Shown piece after piece: positions 16,163 through 27,861 of a stretch of DNA of 64,000 nucleotides. How positions within the stretch are numbered: position 1 is the first letter of the stretch; every line of letters starts with the position of its first letter. Location of the stretch: the NCBI GenBank assembly GCA_001949185.1, contig BDGG01000004.1, forward strand, positions 2,794,912 through 2,858,911. The letters are read 5' to 3'. The stretch is from Ramazzottius varieornatus (taxonomy: Eukaryota; Tardigrada; Eutardigrada; Parachela; Ramazzottiidae). The notes beneath the pieces are model-generated. The model saw only the letters and a list, made by a program, of their open reading frames with translations, did not search any database and had not been told where the DNA came from. The position numbers were made by a program, and so were the translations under genes.

Positions 16163-16888
16163 TTTTAGTACCATTGAGTTATGATGATCGGTATTCAAAA
16201 GATCAAATCACCCGGTCCTCGTGAATCGCATATCTCCCTTCGCGCCTGTTATACTCCATATCACCGAGATTAATAGAGCCCTGTGACAGATGAGAGCTTT
16301 GGCAAACAAACTCGACAAGATTGTTTTACTCAGTCGCGCACGTTTTCAGTTTGTTCGGCTGGAAGCGTGCGTCACTTGGAACAACAACACTGCTGGGTTT
16401 CTTTGTCGAGCTCTCGGTTGGTATATGTAACGCCTGTAGGGTGATCATCTGCTAATACCTACTGGTAGCTAAAATACATTAAACTTTTTATGCTAAAGAC
16501 GATGTTTCGTTTTAACGAGATTCTTCGTAACCGTACTATCCCGCCAGCAAGCACAGAATATTAATCTCAAGTGTACCTTGAGCATGACAACACGGTATAT
16601 ACCTTCCCTTGTCAGCCATGGATATACTACCGGCGCATCAACGTGTCAAATACATAAACATTAGCACTAAAACTACACCTAAAAAACATCCAAACGATAA
16701 AAGACTCCATCGCATTCGGGTTCTTCTTTTGGTACGCGTCCTAGCTAACGTCTCTTGGCGAAGCGCGCAAGTTGAACCGATACAATCGGTATTATAATGT
16801 GACACATTCGAAAGCTTTGGACTTGTCACTTGTCACTGTGCTGGAAGTGGACACTGCATTGTTGCCTTCGGGACCAAGCTCTTGAACG
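16163..16888. other. Spacer between the tandem SLC9C1-like genes
   Basis: Non-coding. It contains the 3' end of copy A, a hairpin repeat copy (16287-16390) and the upstream region of copy B. No TATA box or other promoter element can be assigned with confidence. Confidence 0.55.
16287..16390. mobile_element. Hairpin MITE family copy 2 (diverged)
   Basis: TTTGGCAAACAAACTCGACA with AGATTGTTTTA on the left, GCGCACGTTTTC and GCGTGCGTCACTTGG in the centre. It shares the GGCAAAC and CGACAAGAT arms and the GCGCAC/GTGCG core with the APC7-intron copy. Its right outer end has decayed. Confidence 0.6.
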
Positions 16889-19800
16889 ATGGCGAAGCTT
16901 GAGAATTTTGCTGAGGTCTTGGTTCGACATGTCAGGGCGGCGGCTGCGAGCTCCCATGGCCCTATTGGGGATGGCGGCCTGGCGCACGGTCCTGGTCAGC
17001 CTCTTCATGGAAATGCCACCAACATCACAAAGGATACTCATGGGGTAGAATCGCATCATGCCGATCCGCCATATGTTATCCTCTTCATCTTCGTCACCCT
17101 GGTTCTCGGAGGTACAACGAGTTTTGACCAAGCAATCCTGACCATTCTTAACTGAAACTACAGTCGGCTAACCGATTATTTTTTCAGTTATCGCGCGTCA
17201 GCTTCAGCCAAAAATCCCCATCCCTTACACAGGTATGCAGTTTACACGTGAAGACCGGTAAATTCGGCGGTTTCAGTATGCACTGGTAACTTGTATTTCT
17301 AGTCGTTATAATGATTCTCGGAGTGATTTATGGAGTGATCGCGGCAAAGTCCTATCCACCGTTCCTAAACTACACCGGCATGGTACGTACTGCATAAACA
17401 TTTTTGTCAGAGGAAGACACTCGTATGTCGAAGTGGGTTGGCTGTGGAAAAGTTCGTGCTGGCATTGGTTTTCCGAATCCGAACCATACGATACCTCACG
17501 TTTTCCCATTCCAGACGAGGGTAGACCCGCACTGGATTCTCCACATATTCTTGCCAATCCTCATTTTCGAGTCGTCTTTTGCCATTCCGATACATCTTTT
17601 CCGACAGTCCATATGGCACATCATCATTCTTGCTACAGCTGGTCTAGGTTGGTCCGACCGTTTAATAACCACCTAACGACAAAGATGGTGAATTTGCATT
17701 CCTTCTAAATCCTTCCAGTGGTGTCGACCTTTCTTACTGCCATCCTGGCGAAATACGCCTTTGGCTACGACTGGGCCTGGTATGTGGCACTGGTGAGTTA
17801 AACTGTATCCATTTTACAATGAAAACAAACTGAGAATACACAAACATCGTACCAGCATTTTCCGTGTTCAGATGTTCGGATCATTAGTATCCGCAACGGA
17901 CCCAGTTGCAGTGGTCGCCCTTCTCAAGGAAGTGGGTAAGATGACGAAAGATTGTCGTCTTTGCAAATCGCTCCTTCCTACTACGAGTATCTCTGAATTT
18001 GATGTAACCTCCAGGTGCGTCACCGGCTTTGGGAGTTGTTCTCGAAGGAGAGTCCTTGCTCAACGATGGCACTGCAATTATTCTGTTCAACATATTCTTG
18101 GCTTTGAGTGCTCCGGACGACGGATTTAGTGGTGAGAGAGCTCTCAGCTTTTTCCGTCAAGTCTCTCAGAGGCCGGTTTGATGAGCACATTAGCACACGC
18201 ACCGCTGATCTTGTTAGCAAACAATTTTCTTTTTAATTACAGCACATGCACTTGGCGTGCAGTCCTTCTTTACGATTTGTGGAGGACCCTTGTTCGGCTT
18301 TATCTGCGGCTGGGTAGTTTTTTGGCCTTCGGACTGATACGCGTATGCCTCTGTTGGCCTTACCAATTATTATTTCTCAATACAGGTAGCTTCGTTTTTC
18401 ATCGGACTAATTTCCAACGACGCCATTTCGGAATGCATAGTCAGCCTGATTGCGGCGTACTTGACCTTTTACATTAGCGAAGCGGTGCTAGGCATCTCTG
18501 GTGTGCTGGCCGTGGTGGCGTTGGGCGTGGTCATGAATTCTCAGAGAACCAACATAAGCCCGGAAGTTGAGCATACCATGCACGAGTAAGTAGCGTCATC
18601 AATAATCTTGTCCATGATGGCAAGGTCTTCGAATATCCCGGACTTGCTGCTACAGGTTTTGGGAGGTAATAGTCTACGTGGGCAATACGATCATTTTTGC
18701 CATCGTCGGTCTGGTCATTTCCGAGCACGCCTTGTACACATTCCTGCCGTGGGACTGGTTCAACCTGTTTATTCTGTACATCTGCATCATCTTTATCCGG
18801 TAAGCCTCTTCGTTCGGAAAGAATTTAGTGTAACGAGAAAAACTCTTTTCAGTTTTGTTGACCTTGATCTTTTTTTACAGGCTGTTTAGCATTGTGATTT
18901 TTATTCCTATCAACCGATATTTGGACTGTGCGGAGATCGTGGGTTGGAAGAATGTTCTGGTCATGGGATGGGGAGGTCTTCGTGGAGCCGTAGCTTTGAT
19001 GTTGGCCTTGGCAGTTTCCAGAGACCCTCGTCTTGACCGGCGCATGGTGGGCGACAAGGTAGGGTCATCCGCCTCTTTCTGTACTACAGATCCAAATCGT
19101 GGACGATTTAACGGGCGTTTCTGTAGGTTTTAATCCTGACGTCTGGAATCGTCCTTTTGACTCTGCTTGTGAACGCGACAACAACAGCAAAGATGCTACA
19201 GTTTCTGGGTAGGTCGGAGCTTATACGGACACTATCACGTGGTTTGGATGTATTCCCTCTGTAGGCATGAGTCGGGTTCCTGAGTACACGATCAAAGCCG
19301 TAGACAACTGTATACGGCTCGTAATCCATCACCGCAATGAAGTGATATCTGCACTGCAGAAAGAATCGTTCCTGGAAGGTTTAAACTGGGACGATATCGA
19401 CTCGGACTCGAAAATTCGTAACCCGTACATCGACGTAAGATTCGTGCCTTTTTTTGAAATATTTTACTTCGGTACCGCTGTAGTTCGCCCTCTTTCGTAC
19501 AGGCTGCACACTCGGTGCTTTTGGACGGCACACATGAGGAAGCACCCGTCTCTGCTATCAACGGGATAGAGGGGAAGAACGACAGTCATGCGACTCTTGC
19601 CGCGCCCCATGAGCATCAAGACTTTGACGCCACACGCGAAGTCTGGTTGAAACTCCTGCGGTACAGTATCTGGGAACAGTAAGTATCTTTGTTGACAAAA
19701 TTTCCATTTCGAGTCTTTACCATACCTCGTTCAAACGCAGAAATTTCAGGTACGAACTGGGGCTGATCTCTCGTGAGACGATCCTCTACCTGACAAACTG

Positions 19801-22387
19801 TATAGACTTGGCCATTCGCAATCCGTCGGGACCGTTGATTGACGTGGAACTCTTAACCCGGAAGTTGGAAGTGGGAAGGAAGCTAACCTATTGGGTAATT
19901 ATATGAAGCATACGAATGATACGATTCACTATGGAAATTCCGGGTACGTTACTGAAATGAGAGTCCTGTGTTTCAGCAAAGAATGGTGAATCGGCTCTGT
20001 GGACACGAAGTCGATCTCATCAAGACGTACCCGCCATTACCGGCGCCCGAAGTCAGTTCTCCACAACACCACACCAAGCCACAGCGTATCGTTATGTCCT
20101 GGTGGTTCAATGCCATTATATTCGGAACACTGATGGCTCATACAATAGTAATCGTGGTCAACATCGCACTGAACTGGCATGGTCTGAACAACCTCAATGA
20201 AGACTACTTCCTCTTTTCGGCTGACGGATGGGTCGTCGGCTTCACCACAGTGTTCCTCATCGTCTACATAGCAGAAATGGCGCTTTCGGTATTGCGATTT
20301 GTGAGCCCTGCGTTGCAAAGTATGACCGAAACTACTAACTGAAGGGAATTCCACCCGGTAGGTGGCGTCCGTGGGATGGAGGACCTATTTACAGGACATC
20401 TGGAACAAGTTCGAAGTGGCAGTAGTCATCATTGTGTTCATTGACTGGGTCCTGAACATCTACGCACTGGATAACGGCATTGACGGTCCAAACAGCTTCC
20501 TCGATGCGCTCAAGCTATTTGACATTTTGATCCTCCTTCGAATTTGCAAGTTCGTTCGGCTTGCTCAAGTAAGATCTAAAACAATCAGAAAAGCCCTTCA
20601 ACGGTTTGATCTCTTGGACGGTTGCATGTCATAACGGAGGACTGAACTGTGCTTTGTGTCCTAGGTTTCCGTGCCGGCACTGATTAAGGTTTCCCGAAGT
20701 TTGGTTACTCGTCGACTGCTGATTGGGTTCGAGTCGGGCAAAGCCTATCTGACTGCTCAAGAGGAAGCCATAGAACTAACCGAGAAATACATCGAGAATC
20801 ACAGCGCGCTACATATCATTCAGGAAGAAGCCGAAAAGATCAAGCATAAAGTCGAAAGCGAGCTCGGTTGGTACACATTAACATAATGTTCTTTTCTACA
20901 TAATCTAACTTCTTTTGCGGACAGATGTTTTACTGGAAGAACGTCCCGACATTGCGATGCAAGTAAAGAAGAGGTACGCAACGAGAAAGGTTTTGCTGTG
21001 CATGAAAGAAGATCTGAGAGGGTTCAGGGCGAAGGACCTCATTGACTGCAAAGCTTCCACTATGTTGCAAAAGGTGAAGAATCACAGGACGCTTGGTGGT
21101 GTGGAAACCAACGACAGAAAATCCTTGTTCGTTGTTTCCAGAGTCTAGAGCACAAAATGGAAAAAGCTTCTCATGTCCCGTATCGCTTCCGCAATCCAAC
21201 TAAGGTGCTTGCGCGGATACCTTGGATAAGGAACAATCCGAGTCTACAGTCCTTCCTAATGGTACTATAGCTGTCATCCTTGTTATCATTCGTCTACTTT
21301 GTATACCTACTTTGTAGTGTACTTTGTACACTACGGGCGAAAGCTCATATCCGTAACTGACTGCCATCTTTTCACAGGGGCGTGTGGTCTTTGTCAGATA
21401 CCCGGCAGAATATGAGATGGTCACTCAAGGAGCCAATCTTCCGGGTGTCTTTTACATTATCTCTGGCACGGTTGGCCTGATCCAGGTGGCTTGTATGAAA
21501 GCGTTTACATTCACACGAACGCCCACCGTCAACTGTCATGATGTTTTCAGAAAACAGCAAACGAGCCTCCCGGGTACCAACTGGACAAGACCGAATGTCG
21601 ACAAAATTTCGCAGCGGAAGACCTTATCGGCGAGTACCTATTTCTAACTGGACGACGATCTTCTGTCTCCTACCAGTGTACGAGCAGAACAAAGGTATGA
21701 TTTTACAGCTTTATCGAGCGCTGACTTTTGGGCTGGATTTGGCAAACGGTTCTGAGACATAGCTCCCCTTGTCCAGGCCTTGTTACTCCCGAGAGGCGTC
21801 TTGGAAGAATCGCTAAACATGTATTCAAATCTACGGGAGGCCATGTGGAACTCATGCGGTCCTCATGTTGCGACGGGGCTTTTATCCATGCATTCAGCTA
21901 TCCATGTGAGTATACCACAGGCATCCCGAGCACGACCCGATACTGCCTTAAAGACTAGTTTTATGATTTTCGTTTGCAGCGAGCTCACCCAGAAAAGGTC
22001 GCGCAGGATGTCAGCCGTGGTACAATCGTGCTGCCTACGGAAAACACATTATCAATCTTACCAGAATGGAAAACGGTTTTGCTGCTACACGGAAGTGCTG
22101 TCGGTTTCCCTCACGAGATTACCATCAAAAGTCCGCAAATACTTTCAAGCCAAATTCACACTCTGGCCTTCCCCGAAAGTCTCAGCCAGGTATGCCTGTA
22201 CTGTAGTCTGCCACACAAAATCGTCACAACAAACTTTGGCAACACTAACCGACCAACGTTCTTGCTATAGGAAACCGGCGAGAGCACCCGACCAGTACTT
22301 TTCGTCATCGGAAGGAGTCTTTCAACGTACGGAAGACAGAACGGATTTTCGATGCACAACGAAGGCTTTATGTACCAAGACAAATAA
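16889..22387 (+). CDS. Sperm-type Na+/H+ exchanger, SLC9C1-like, copy B
   Basis: Tandem paralogue of the preceding gene with the same domain order. Placed exons: 16889-17111, 17188-17232, 17303-17382, 17515-17647, 17719-17792, 17872-17935, 18015-18131, 18243-18313, 18386-18585, 18656-18799, 18881-19058, 19127-19208, 19265-19434, 19503-19678, 19750-19894, 19977-20288, 20362-20568, 20665-20866, 20925-21073, 21142-21261, 21378-21485, 21551-21694, 21777-21905, 21980-22189, 22271-22387. The sum is 3600 nt, 1199 residues. Core motifs: DPHWILHIFLPILIFESSFA, SATDPVAVVALLKEVG, LEGESLLNDGTAIILFN, MGWGGLRGAVALMLALA. S4 reads LLRICKFVRLAQ, with fewer positive charges than copy A. The nucleotide-binding domain shows GVFYIISGTVGLIQ and EDLIGEYLFLTGRRSS. 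No disabling change was seen. N-terminal residues before the first membrane helix (MAKLENFAEVLVRHV onward) are unlike copy A. An AT-rich stretch with TTTATTTAT follows the stop. Confidence 0.94.
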
Positions 22388-22584
22388 CTAGAATAATTTA
22401 TTTATGGAATAATCAGTTCTCCGCGTGATGGGTGAGCAACTAACATCGTAAAAAATAATACTTCAAACACGACAGGATGAAAATTATAGGAGTGACAACA
22501 AAAATTCAAAAGCTTAGTGCAATCATCTCAAAAGGTTGAAATCACAGAATAACGTTATTCAGAGATGCCCGTAAGGAAAGAGTG

Positions 22585-24674
22585 TTACTTTCGGTAAACA
22601 ATATGGTTGATCGTGATGATGATGATTGCAGCAACCGCCCACAAGTTTAGCAGCCATACCCAGAAGACATGCTTGAACGGCGACTGGTACGGCAACTTGG
22701 TTCCTACGGACGAAGGGATGAGCGTCGCTACCATCCTTCGTGAGCAGTATAGCAGGGTAGCCGGAACGATGTATTGAATGACACATCCGGCATACGATCC
22801 AGTAAAGCCCACCAGGAACTGAACTTCGTTCGTGAGCATAGCGATGCTTAGCGGTGGGATCAGAGTTATCAGAGGGAAGAGGAACTTCTCCACACCCCAC
22901 GAGAACTCTTGTTTGGTTATCGAGCTAAACAGCGTGCGGATATTGTTGCGCAGTGTGATGCCAACAATGGGAAATGTACTGGATAGTGTGAAGACAGGAA
23001 AGAGAGCTAGGAAGTAACGAATGAAGTCGGGTGCAACTGGGTCTACCGTGTCGAAGAAGTTCAGCGTATAGAGGTCTCGGGGTTCTTTGTACAGGAAGAT
23101 GCCGGTAAGAGCTAGGAGTAGGTACAGCGCCACTACCGAAAAGAAGTCCCCGAACACGAGACCGTGGATTCTGTTCTTGCGTTTGATAGGTGTCAAAACA
23201 CCGGGTAGCGAATGGTGGCACATGAAAGCGTAGACGGAAATACCGAAGACCGATGAGAAGTTGCTGAGCTCGACCAACTTCGGTTCTCCATGACCACGCC
23301 CTTGCGCCAGCCACATCGCAGCCAGAATGATCATCATGCTTAGCGAACCCCATCGGGTCAACGACGTACAAACCTGAAAGAACCGCGTGACAGAGCATTG
23401 ATACATGTACGGACAAGTGGTGCACGAACCTGCAGGTATTTGGTCTTCTGAACGTTGAAGAACAGAAAAGGTCCCAATAGAGCAGCAAAGCATGCCTAAA
23501 AGACCCGAAGAAAAAAATTGTGTTAACGAGGTCCCCAATCTGCACAACGTCTTGAAAGAGCGCAAAACTTCGCTCGTACCACAAAGATCCGATAGACATT
23601 CATCCGCGATAAGTTGGGACTAGAGATCCAGCAGGGATCGCTTTCAGACATGTTGAACGGACCTGTTCCGTTTATGAACGTGCTGGAAGGACATATTTGT
23701 ATATATGGGCCAATTTGATAGCTACAATGACGATAACGTTACCACGCCACGTCTCTCAACGTCTTTGGAACAGCTGTCGCATAAATGGATAGGTCGCCAT
23801 ATAGGTAGACGACGAGGCATATGTAGAACAAGTAAGTTCCCACTAGAAACCAAAAGACCAATACTGAGGAACCTTGCCTAATTAGACTACCATTCGGTGC
23901 GACGCACATCTCCTCACCTCGAGTATAAAAAAGCGCAGCCATTTGACCCTGAAAACATGTCTCTACTATACCCGAGTTTTCTTGCTTTCAGCGAGTATAG
24001 TTACAGTACCATTTCCACTCGTTCCTTAATGTGAAACATGCGTGAGTCTCTTTCCTCGTAAACATTCTGTTCCTCGATGAGCGGAGAGCGCTCGATAACG
24101 TCATGTTCTCGTGGGGTCCACTCGACATGTGTCTGAAATAAAACTTCATGCTACATCCTCTCTGCAGCAGACCTTGGTATAATATGAGTAAGAATATGAG
24201 AGATGACCATGGGTCGCTAATTACTTCTTGTGAGATGGAATCTATCTCGTCGAACTTCTTCGCTTTAAGTATGGCGTTGGCATTCGACATGGCTTCAACG
24301 ACAAACGTTGCGGCGATGTAACTGCAAACATGGAAGTGTTCCTGGGTTATTCCTCGCATGCCTCGCACGTCATGTTGATCAATATTTTAAAGGTGCAGCA
24401 TGTGGACCCACCTGACGAAACCGATGCATGTCAAGACCACTATTCCCAATACATATCCAGCTTCCGCAAAGGCTTTCGGCAGAGTAAGAGCCCCTGTCCC
24501 CACGATTAGGTTAAACGTATATAAGAAACCAACCTGGAAAAAATGAACCTTTGTAACTTCGGAGTTCGGACGCTTCCCTCGGGCCACATACTGCACTCGT
24601 AGCACAAAGGAAGATACTGTACTCACCGTAGGCGAATAAGAGGATCCTGGATCAGTCAAGTCTCCTCCTGCCAT
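22585..24674 (-). CDS. TMEM104: TMEM104-like amino acid transporter-family membrane protein
   Basis: A multi-pass membrane protein of the amino acid/auxin permease superfamily; the substrate in animals is not well established. Nine exons on the minus strand: 24627-24674, 24412-24533, 24225-24321, 24010-24132, 23918-23948, 23743-23842, 23580-23682, 23430-23495, 22585-23373. They sum to 1479 nt, 492 residues, against 496 for the human protein. It opens MAGGDLTDPGSSYSPT, then VGFLYTFNLIVGTGALTLPK, ICLVVYLYGDLSIYATAVP, FFNVQKTKYLQ, YAFMCHHSLPGVLTPI, YTLNFFDT, FTLSSTFPIVGITLRNN and QSPFKHVFWVW, all in the order of vertebrate TMEM104. The stop is 197 bp from the convergent SLC9C1-like stop. The start faces CCZ1 across 547 bp. 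Confidence 0.92.
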
Positions 24675-25221
24675 GGCTTCGAGACTTGCTCAGAGGGTCT
24701 TCCCAAGTTCCGCTTTTCGGCGGGAGGTCTGGAGTTTCAAGGCGTTGCAACTTCGAAGACAGAGAGCAATCATGAAGGCGGATAAAATAGCTGAGTTGAT
24801 AGCAGTTATATCACATACAAAAACGAAAACAAACTCTATGATTTGAATTATATCTGGGTGTAAAAGAGATTGCGAAAATTCCTCTAGTGGCTTATATCTA
24901 GTGAAGCCAATCAAGCAATCACTGTTCAGCTAATAGTGCACTGGCTGGACACGGATGAAAGTATGGTATGTTGACTTGTTCTGTTGTTTCTTAGCCGGCC
25001 CGGATGTTTATGTCATTATCTCACTTTCTTGCTCTCCAGAACTGCAACGGACAGCGTTCACGGGCAACTCAGCGGTTTGATTACATGACATGGAACCTGC
25101 GATGGGAGTACCGTTCTAGTCGGCAGGGACCACAGTCGGATTCGTTGTGATTCGTGAACGCGTGAATCGTCTGAAGACAGGTGGAGCTAGTTAACGACGT
25201 ACACCACCATCGAGATTGAAG
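24675..25221. promoter_or_regulatory. Shared divergent upstream region of TMEM104 and CCZ1
   Basis: 547 bp separate the two start codons, which point away from each other, so both 5' UTRs and promoters lie here. I see no firm TATA box or known operator. The call is positional only. Confidence 0.4.
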
Positions 25222-27588
25222 ATGTCTAGCAGCAAGGAGAAACTGTCTTCGCCTTCGCCTCATGGTCATCACCACTCTCATGGATACAACAGTCGATCTG
25301 TGGAAGTCGACCTGGCTTCGTTTTGCATTTTCAACTCGACGCTGGGACCCAAAGAGGGAGAGGTACGAAGTCCCGTATGTTTTCTTGGTTGGCTCCTCAA
25401 GCCGTAACTCAAGCTGTTTCTTCAGGAGTCGAAGAAGATCCTCCTGTACTTTCCTTCGGATGTTATAATGGATGCACAAATACGGCATGTTGGTCTCCTC
25501 GAAGCCGTCACGAAATTTGTCAGGTATATCCCGGGTGGGGTGAGGCATACTGCACCGTAGATGCTTCAACGGCGAATGCGATCTTTAACGAGTAATCTCT
25601 AATTACTTTGTAGTTCGTTCAGCGACAAAAACTGTGGGTCCATGCAAACGTCGCAGCAGCTTCATGTAACCTACCAGCCGGAAGAGGACTTTTGGATGGC
25701 GATGGTAACTGGTAATGATTCTAACTTTCATTTGGTTCTCTGTAGTATCGGTTCTGTTCCGGACCGATGCTTATACTTGATTATGTTGTTGTAGACTTTC
25801 AATCTAATTCATGCGGCTGAGCAAGCGGAATATCGAGCCGAGGAGAACGACAGGCTGAAAAACGAGCAGGTACCCGAAGAGATCTACCACGCGGCACTCC
25901 GACGCTCATATGCGATGTATTCGGTAAGCTGACATAACTTCACTTCCGGGTTCCATGTCGAGCCTGCTACAACATTACGGGCGGAAACTCTGCGGGTTTC
26001 TTGCTGAATATGTGTCCAGTAAGGCGGGGCTTTTCTAGTTGTTGAATGGAACTTTTTCCATCGACGGTATGGAGCTCGGGATCAACAGGTTCAAAGCGCA
26101 GCTGCACGGCTTCTTCTCGGACGTAAGATTCAAGTCTGCTGTCAGAAATATACTATATGTATGTCCAGTTCATGCGCTGTTTTTTCACAGTATTTTCAAA
26201 GGACCTCGACGGGCTATGCAAACTTGATGCAGCATTTTGCAGCTCTTACGTACTTGCCCATGGACAGGAAGAATTTCTTCGGTGTCCAGAGCTTCATGAA
26301 TATGCTCACTTTACGGTTTAGGTGCGGCTGACACCGCCCTCTCCAACTTACCCGTGGATTGATCGGAATTTTTTGCTGCAGGGAAGTAAAACATGTTCTC
26401 CTTCAGTACGCCGGTCTTATAATATGGTATGCACTATTTTCTTTCGTATAACCGTTTTAAGTTCTGGCTAAGTAGCTGTTGCTTCTGATGACTACCTGTG
26501 GTGTTGAATAGCTGTCCTTTCCAGGAGTGATATCGACCTTTCAGAAGCCGTTACAGCTTCACACTACATAACTAAATTTCTCCACCCTGACGTGTCAGAA
26601 AACGAAATGCAGGCCATTCACTCCAGCAGTCATCCACATCAGACAGCAGGCGTCCGTCTTGGCAGGTTACATTCTCCTCTTCGGGCGACGTCAGGTTTCA
26701 GAGGACAGCTATCATAATAATGGTATTTCTTATAGGTACTATGACGGGCCAGCCGATCACTTTGCCGCGACAAAGAACAGCAGTTCGGCGAGTTCCCGTG
26801 CTTATCTCAGGACCGGCGGCGACCCAAACAGTGTGCATATGACTCGGTATCGTCTCCTAATTTACGGCACAGCGGGAGCTTTGATTACCTTGTTCCTCGA
26901 AGGTATTATAACATCCGCGGTTCCCCACATTCGGACACCAATCACTACTTTCGACTGGTGATAACAGTAATCGCTGTTATCCGTAGATTCAGAGGCTCAT
27001 GAGACTGATTACCTGACACGTCTAGAAACCTTCCTGGAGCCGTCTTTGGGTTCCCTGGCTCTGTCTCTTGCGGATCAGTACACGAGATTTAGGAACCCGC
27101 AGTGGTCGCAAGATAGCTCACATGTCAAATATCTTTACATCAACGAAGCCACACTGGCTCAGAAGCAGACGCTCGTCGATAAGACCCAGGTCGTCCAAGT
27201 GGATTTTTTGAAGGCACTCATAGGCATTTATGAAGACGTCAAAAGGTAAGTGTCGGCATTCTTCCGTTTCGCTGAGCTGCGTATGATGTGACCTTTTGTT
27301 TTCTAGTCACAACGACTTCGTGGAAATATACGAAAAAGTCTTTCGGGACTGTTGGATTTACGGAAAGCGGACGTTTGACAGAAGTCTGTACGCCATCGTA
27401 ACTCAGCGCAACATCGATCTAGTACTTGCCGAAGGTATGCATGGTCCTTCAGCTGTTGCTGTTGGCATCTGCGGCGAACGACGAACAGATTTGACGTAAA
27501 GCCAGCATGATCCTCTTGTCATATTGCAGAGGAACTGCGGAAGGTGTACCTGAAAGAGTTTCCAGACAGCCACGAAGCAATGACGTGA
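25222..27588 (+). CDS. CCZ1: Vacuolar fusion protein CCZ1 homologue
   Basis: Longin-domain protein that pairs with MON1 as guanine-nucleotide exchange factor for Rab7, driving early-to-late endosome conversion. Twelve exons: 25222-25362, 25426-25523, 25614-25704, 25795-25923, 26039-26122, 26191-26321, 26382-26426, 26525-26665, 26736-26902, 26987-27245, 27307-27434, 27530-27588. They total 1473 nt, 490 residues (human 482). Family landmarks: LASFCIFNSTLGPKEGE, KKILLYFPSDV, IRHVGLLEAVTKFVR, PEEDFWMAM, RRSYAMYSLLNGTFS, MLTLRFREVKHVLLQYAGLI, and the C-terminal FDRSLYAIVTQRNIDLVLAE. A His-rich patch (HGHHHSHGY) near the N-terminus is unusual. The upstream in-frame TTG is ignored because ATG 25222 is the first ATG. 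Confidence 0.9.
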
Positions 27589-27861
27589 CGATCTTTAGGC
27601 TTTACCGGAGCAGACATCGTTGTTTTTTTGGTGTCTTTCGCATGATTTATCTTAAAACACTTCAGTCATTAGCCGTGTGCGCAAGCCACACCTTCTTCCG
27701 CGAGAATGCTTTCGTGAAGGAGCCCATAACATCGTTCATAACATGGATTCTCTCCGGTTTATAAATTTTACAGAGATTTGAATTGAAGCTATGGTGAAAC
27801 TGATATAATAGATAATCTGTACAAAACAAATTACTCAGTTGGAAATAAGGAAGACTTGTCT
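27589..27861. other. Convergent 3' gap between CCZ1 and DHDDS
   Basis: 273 bp between the two stop codons, A/T-rich, containing both 3' UTRs. There is no coding evidence. Confidence 0.5.

Noticed and set aside
21780-22391. 203-codon continuous plus-strand frame over the end of SLC9C1-like copy B
   Set aside because: It runs through two clear introns (21906-21979 and 22190-22270) in a frame that does not match the exchanger homology. The spliced frame is supported by copy A.
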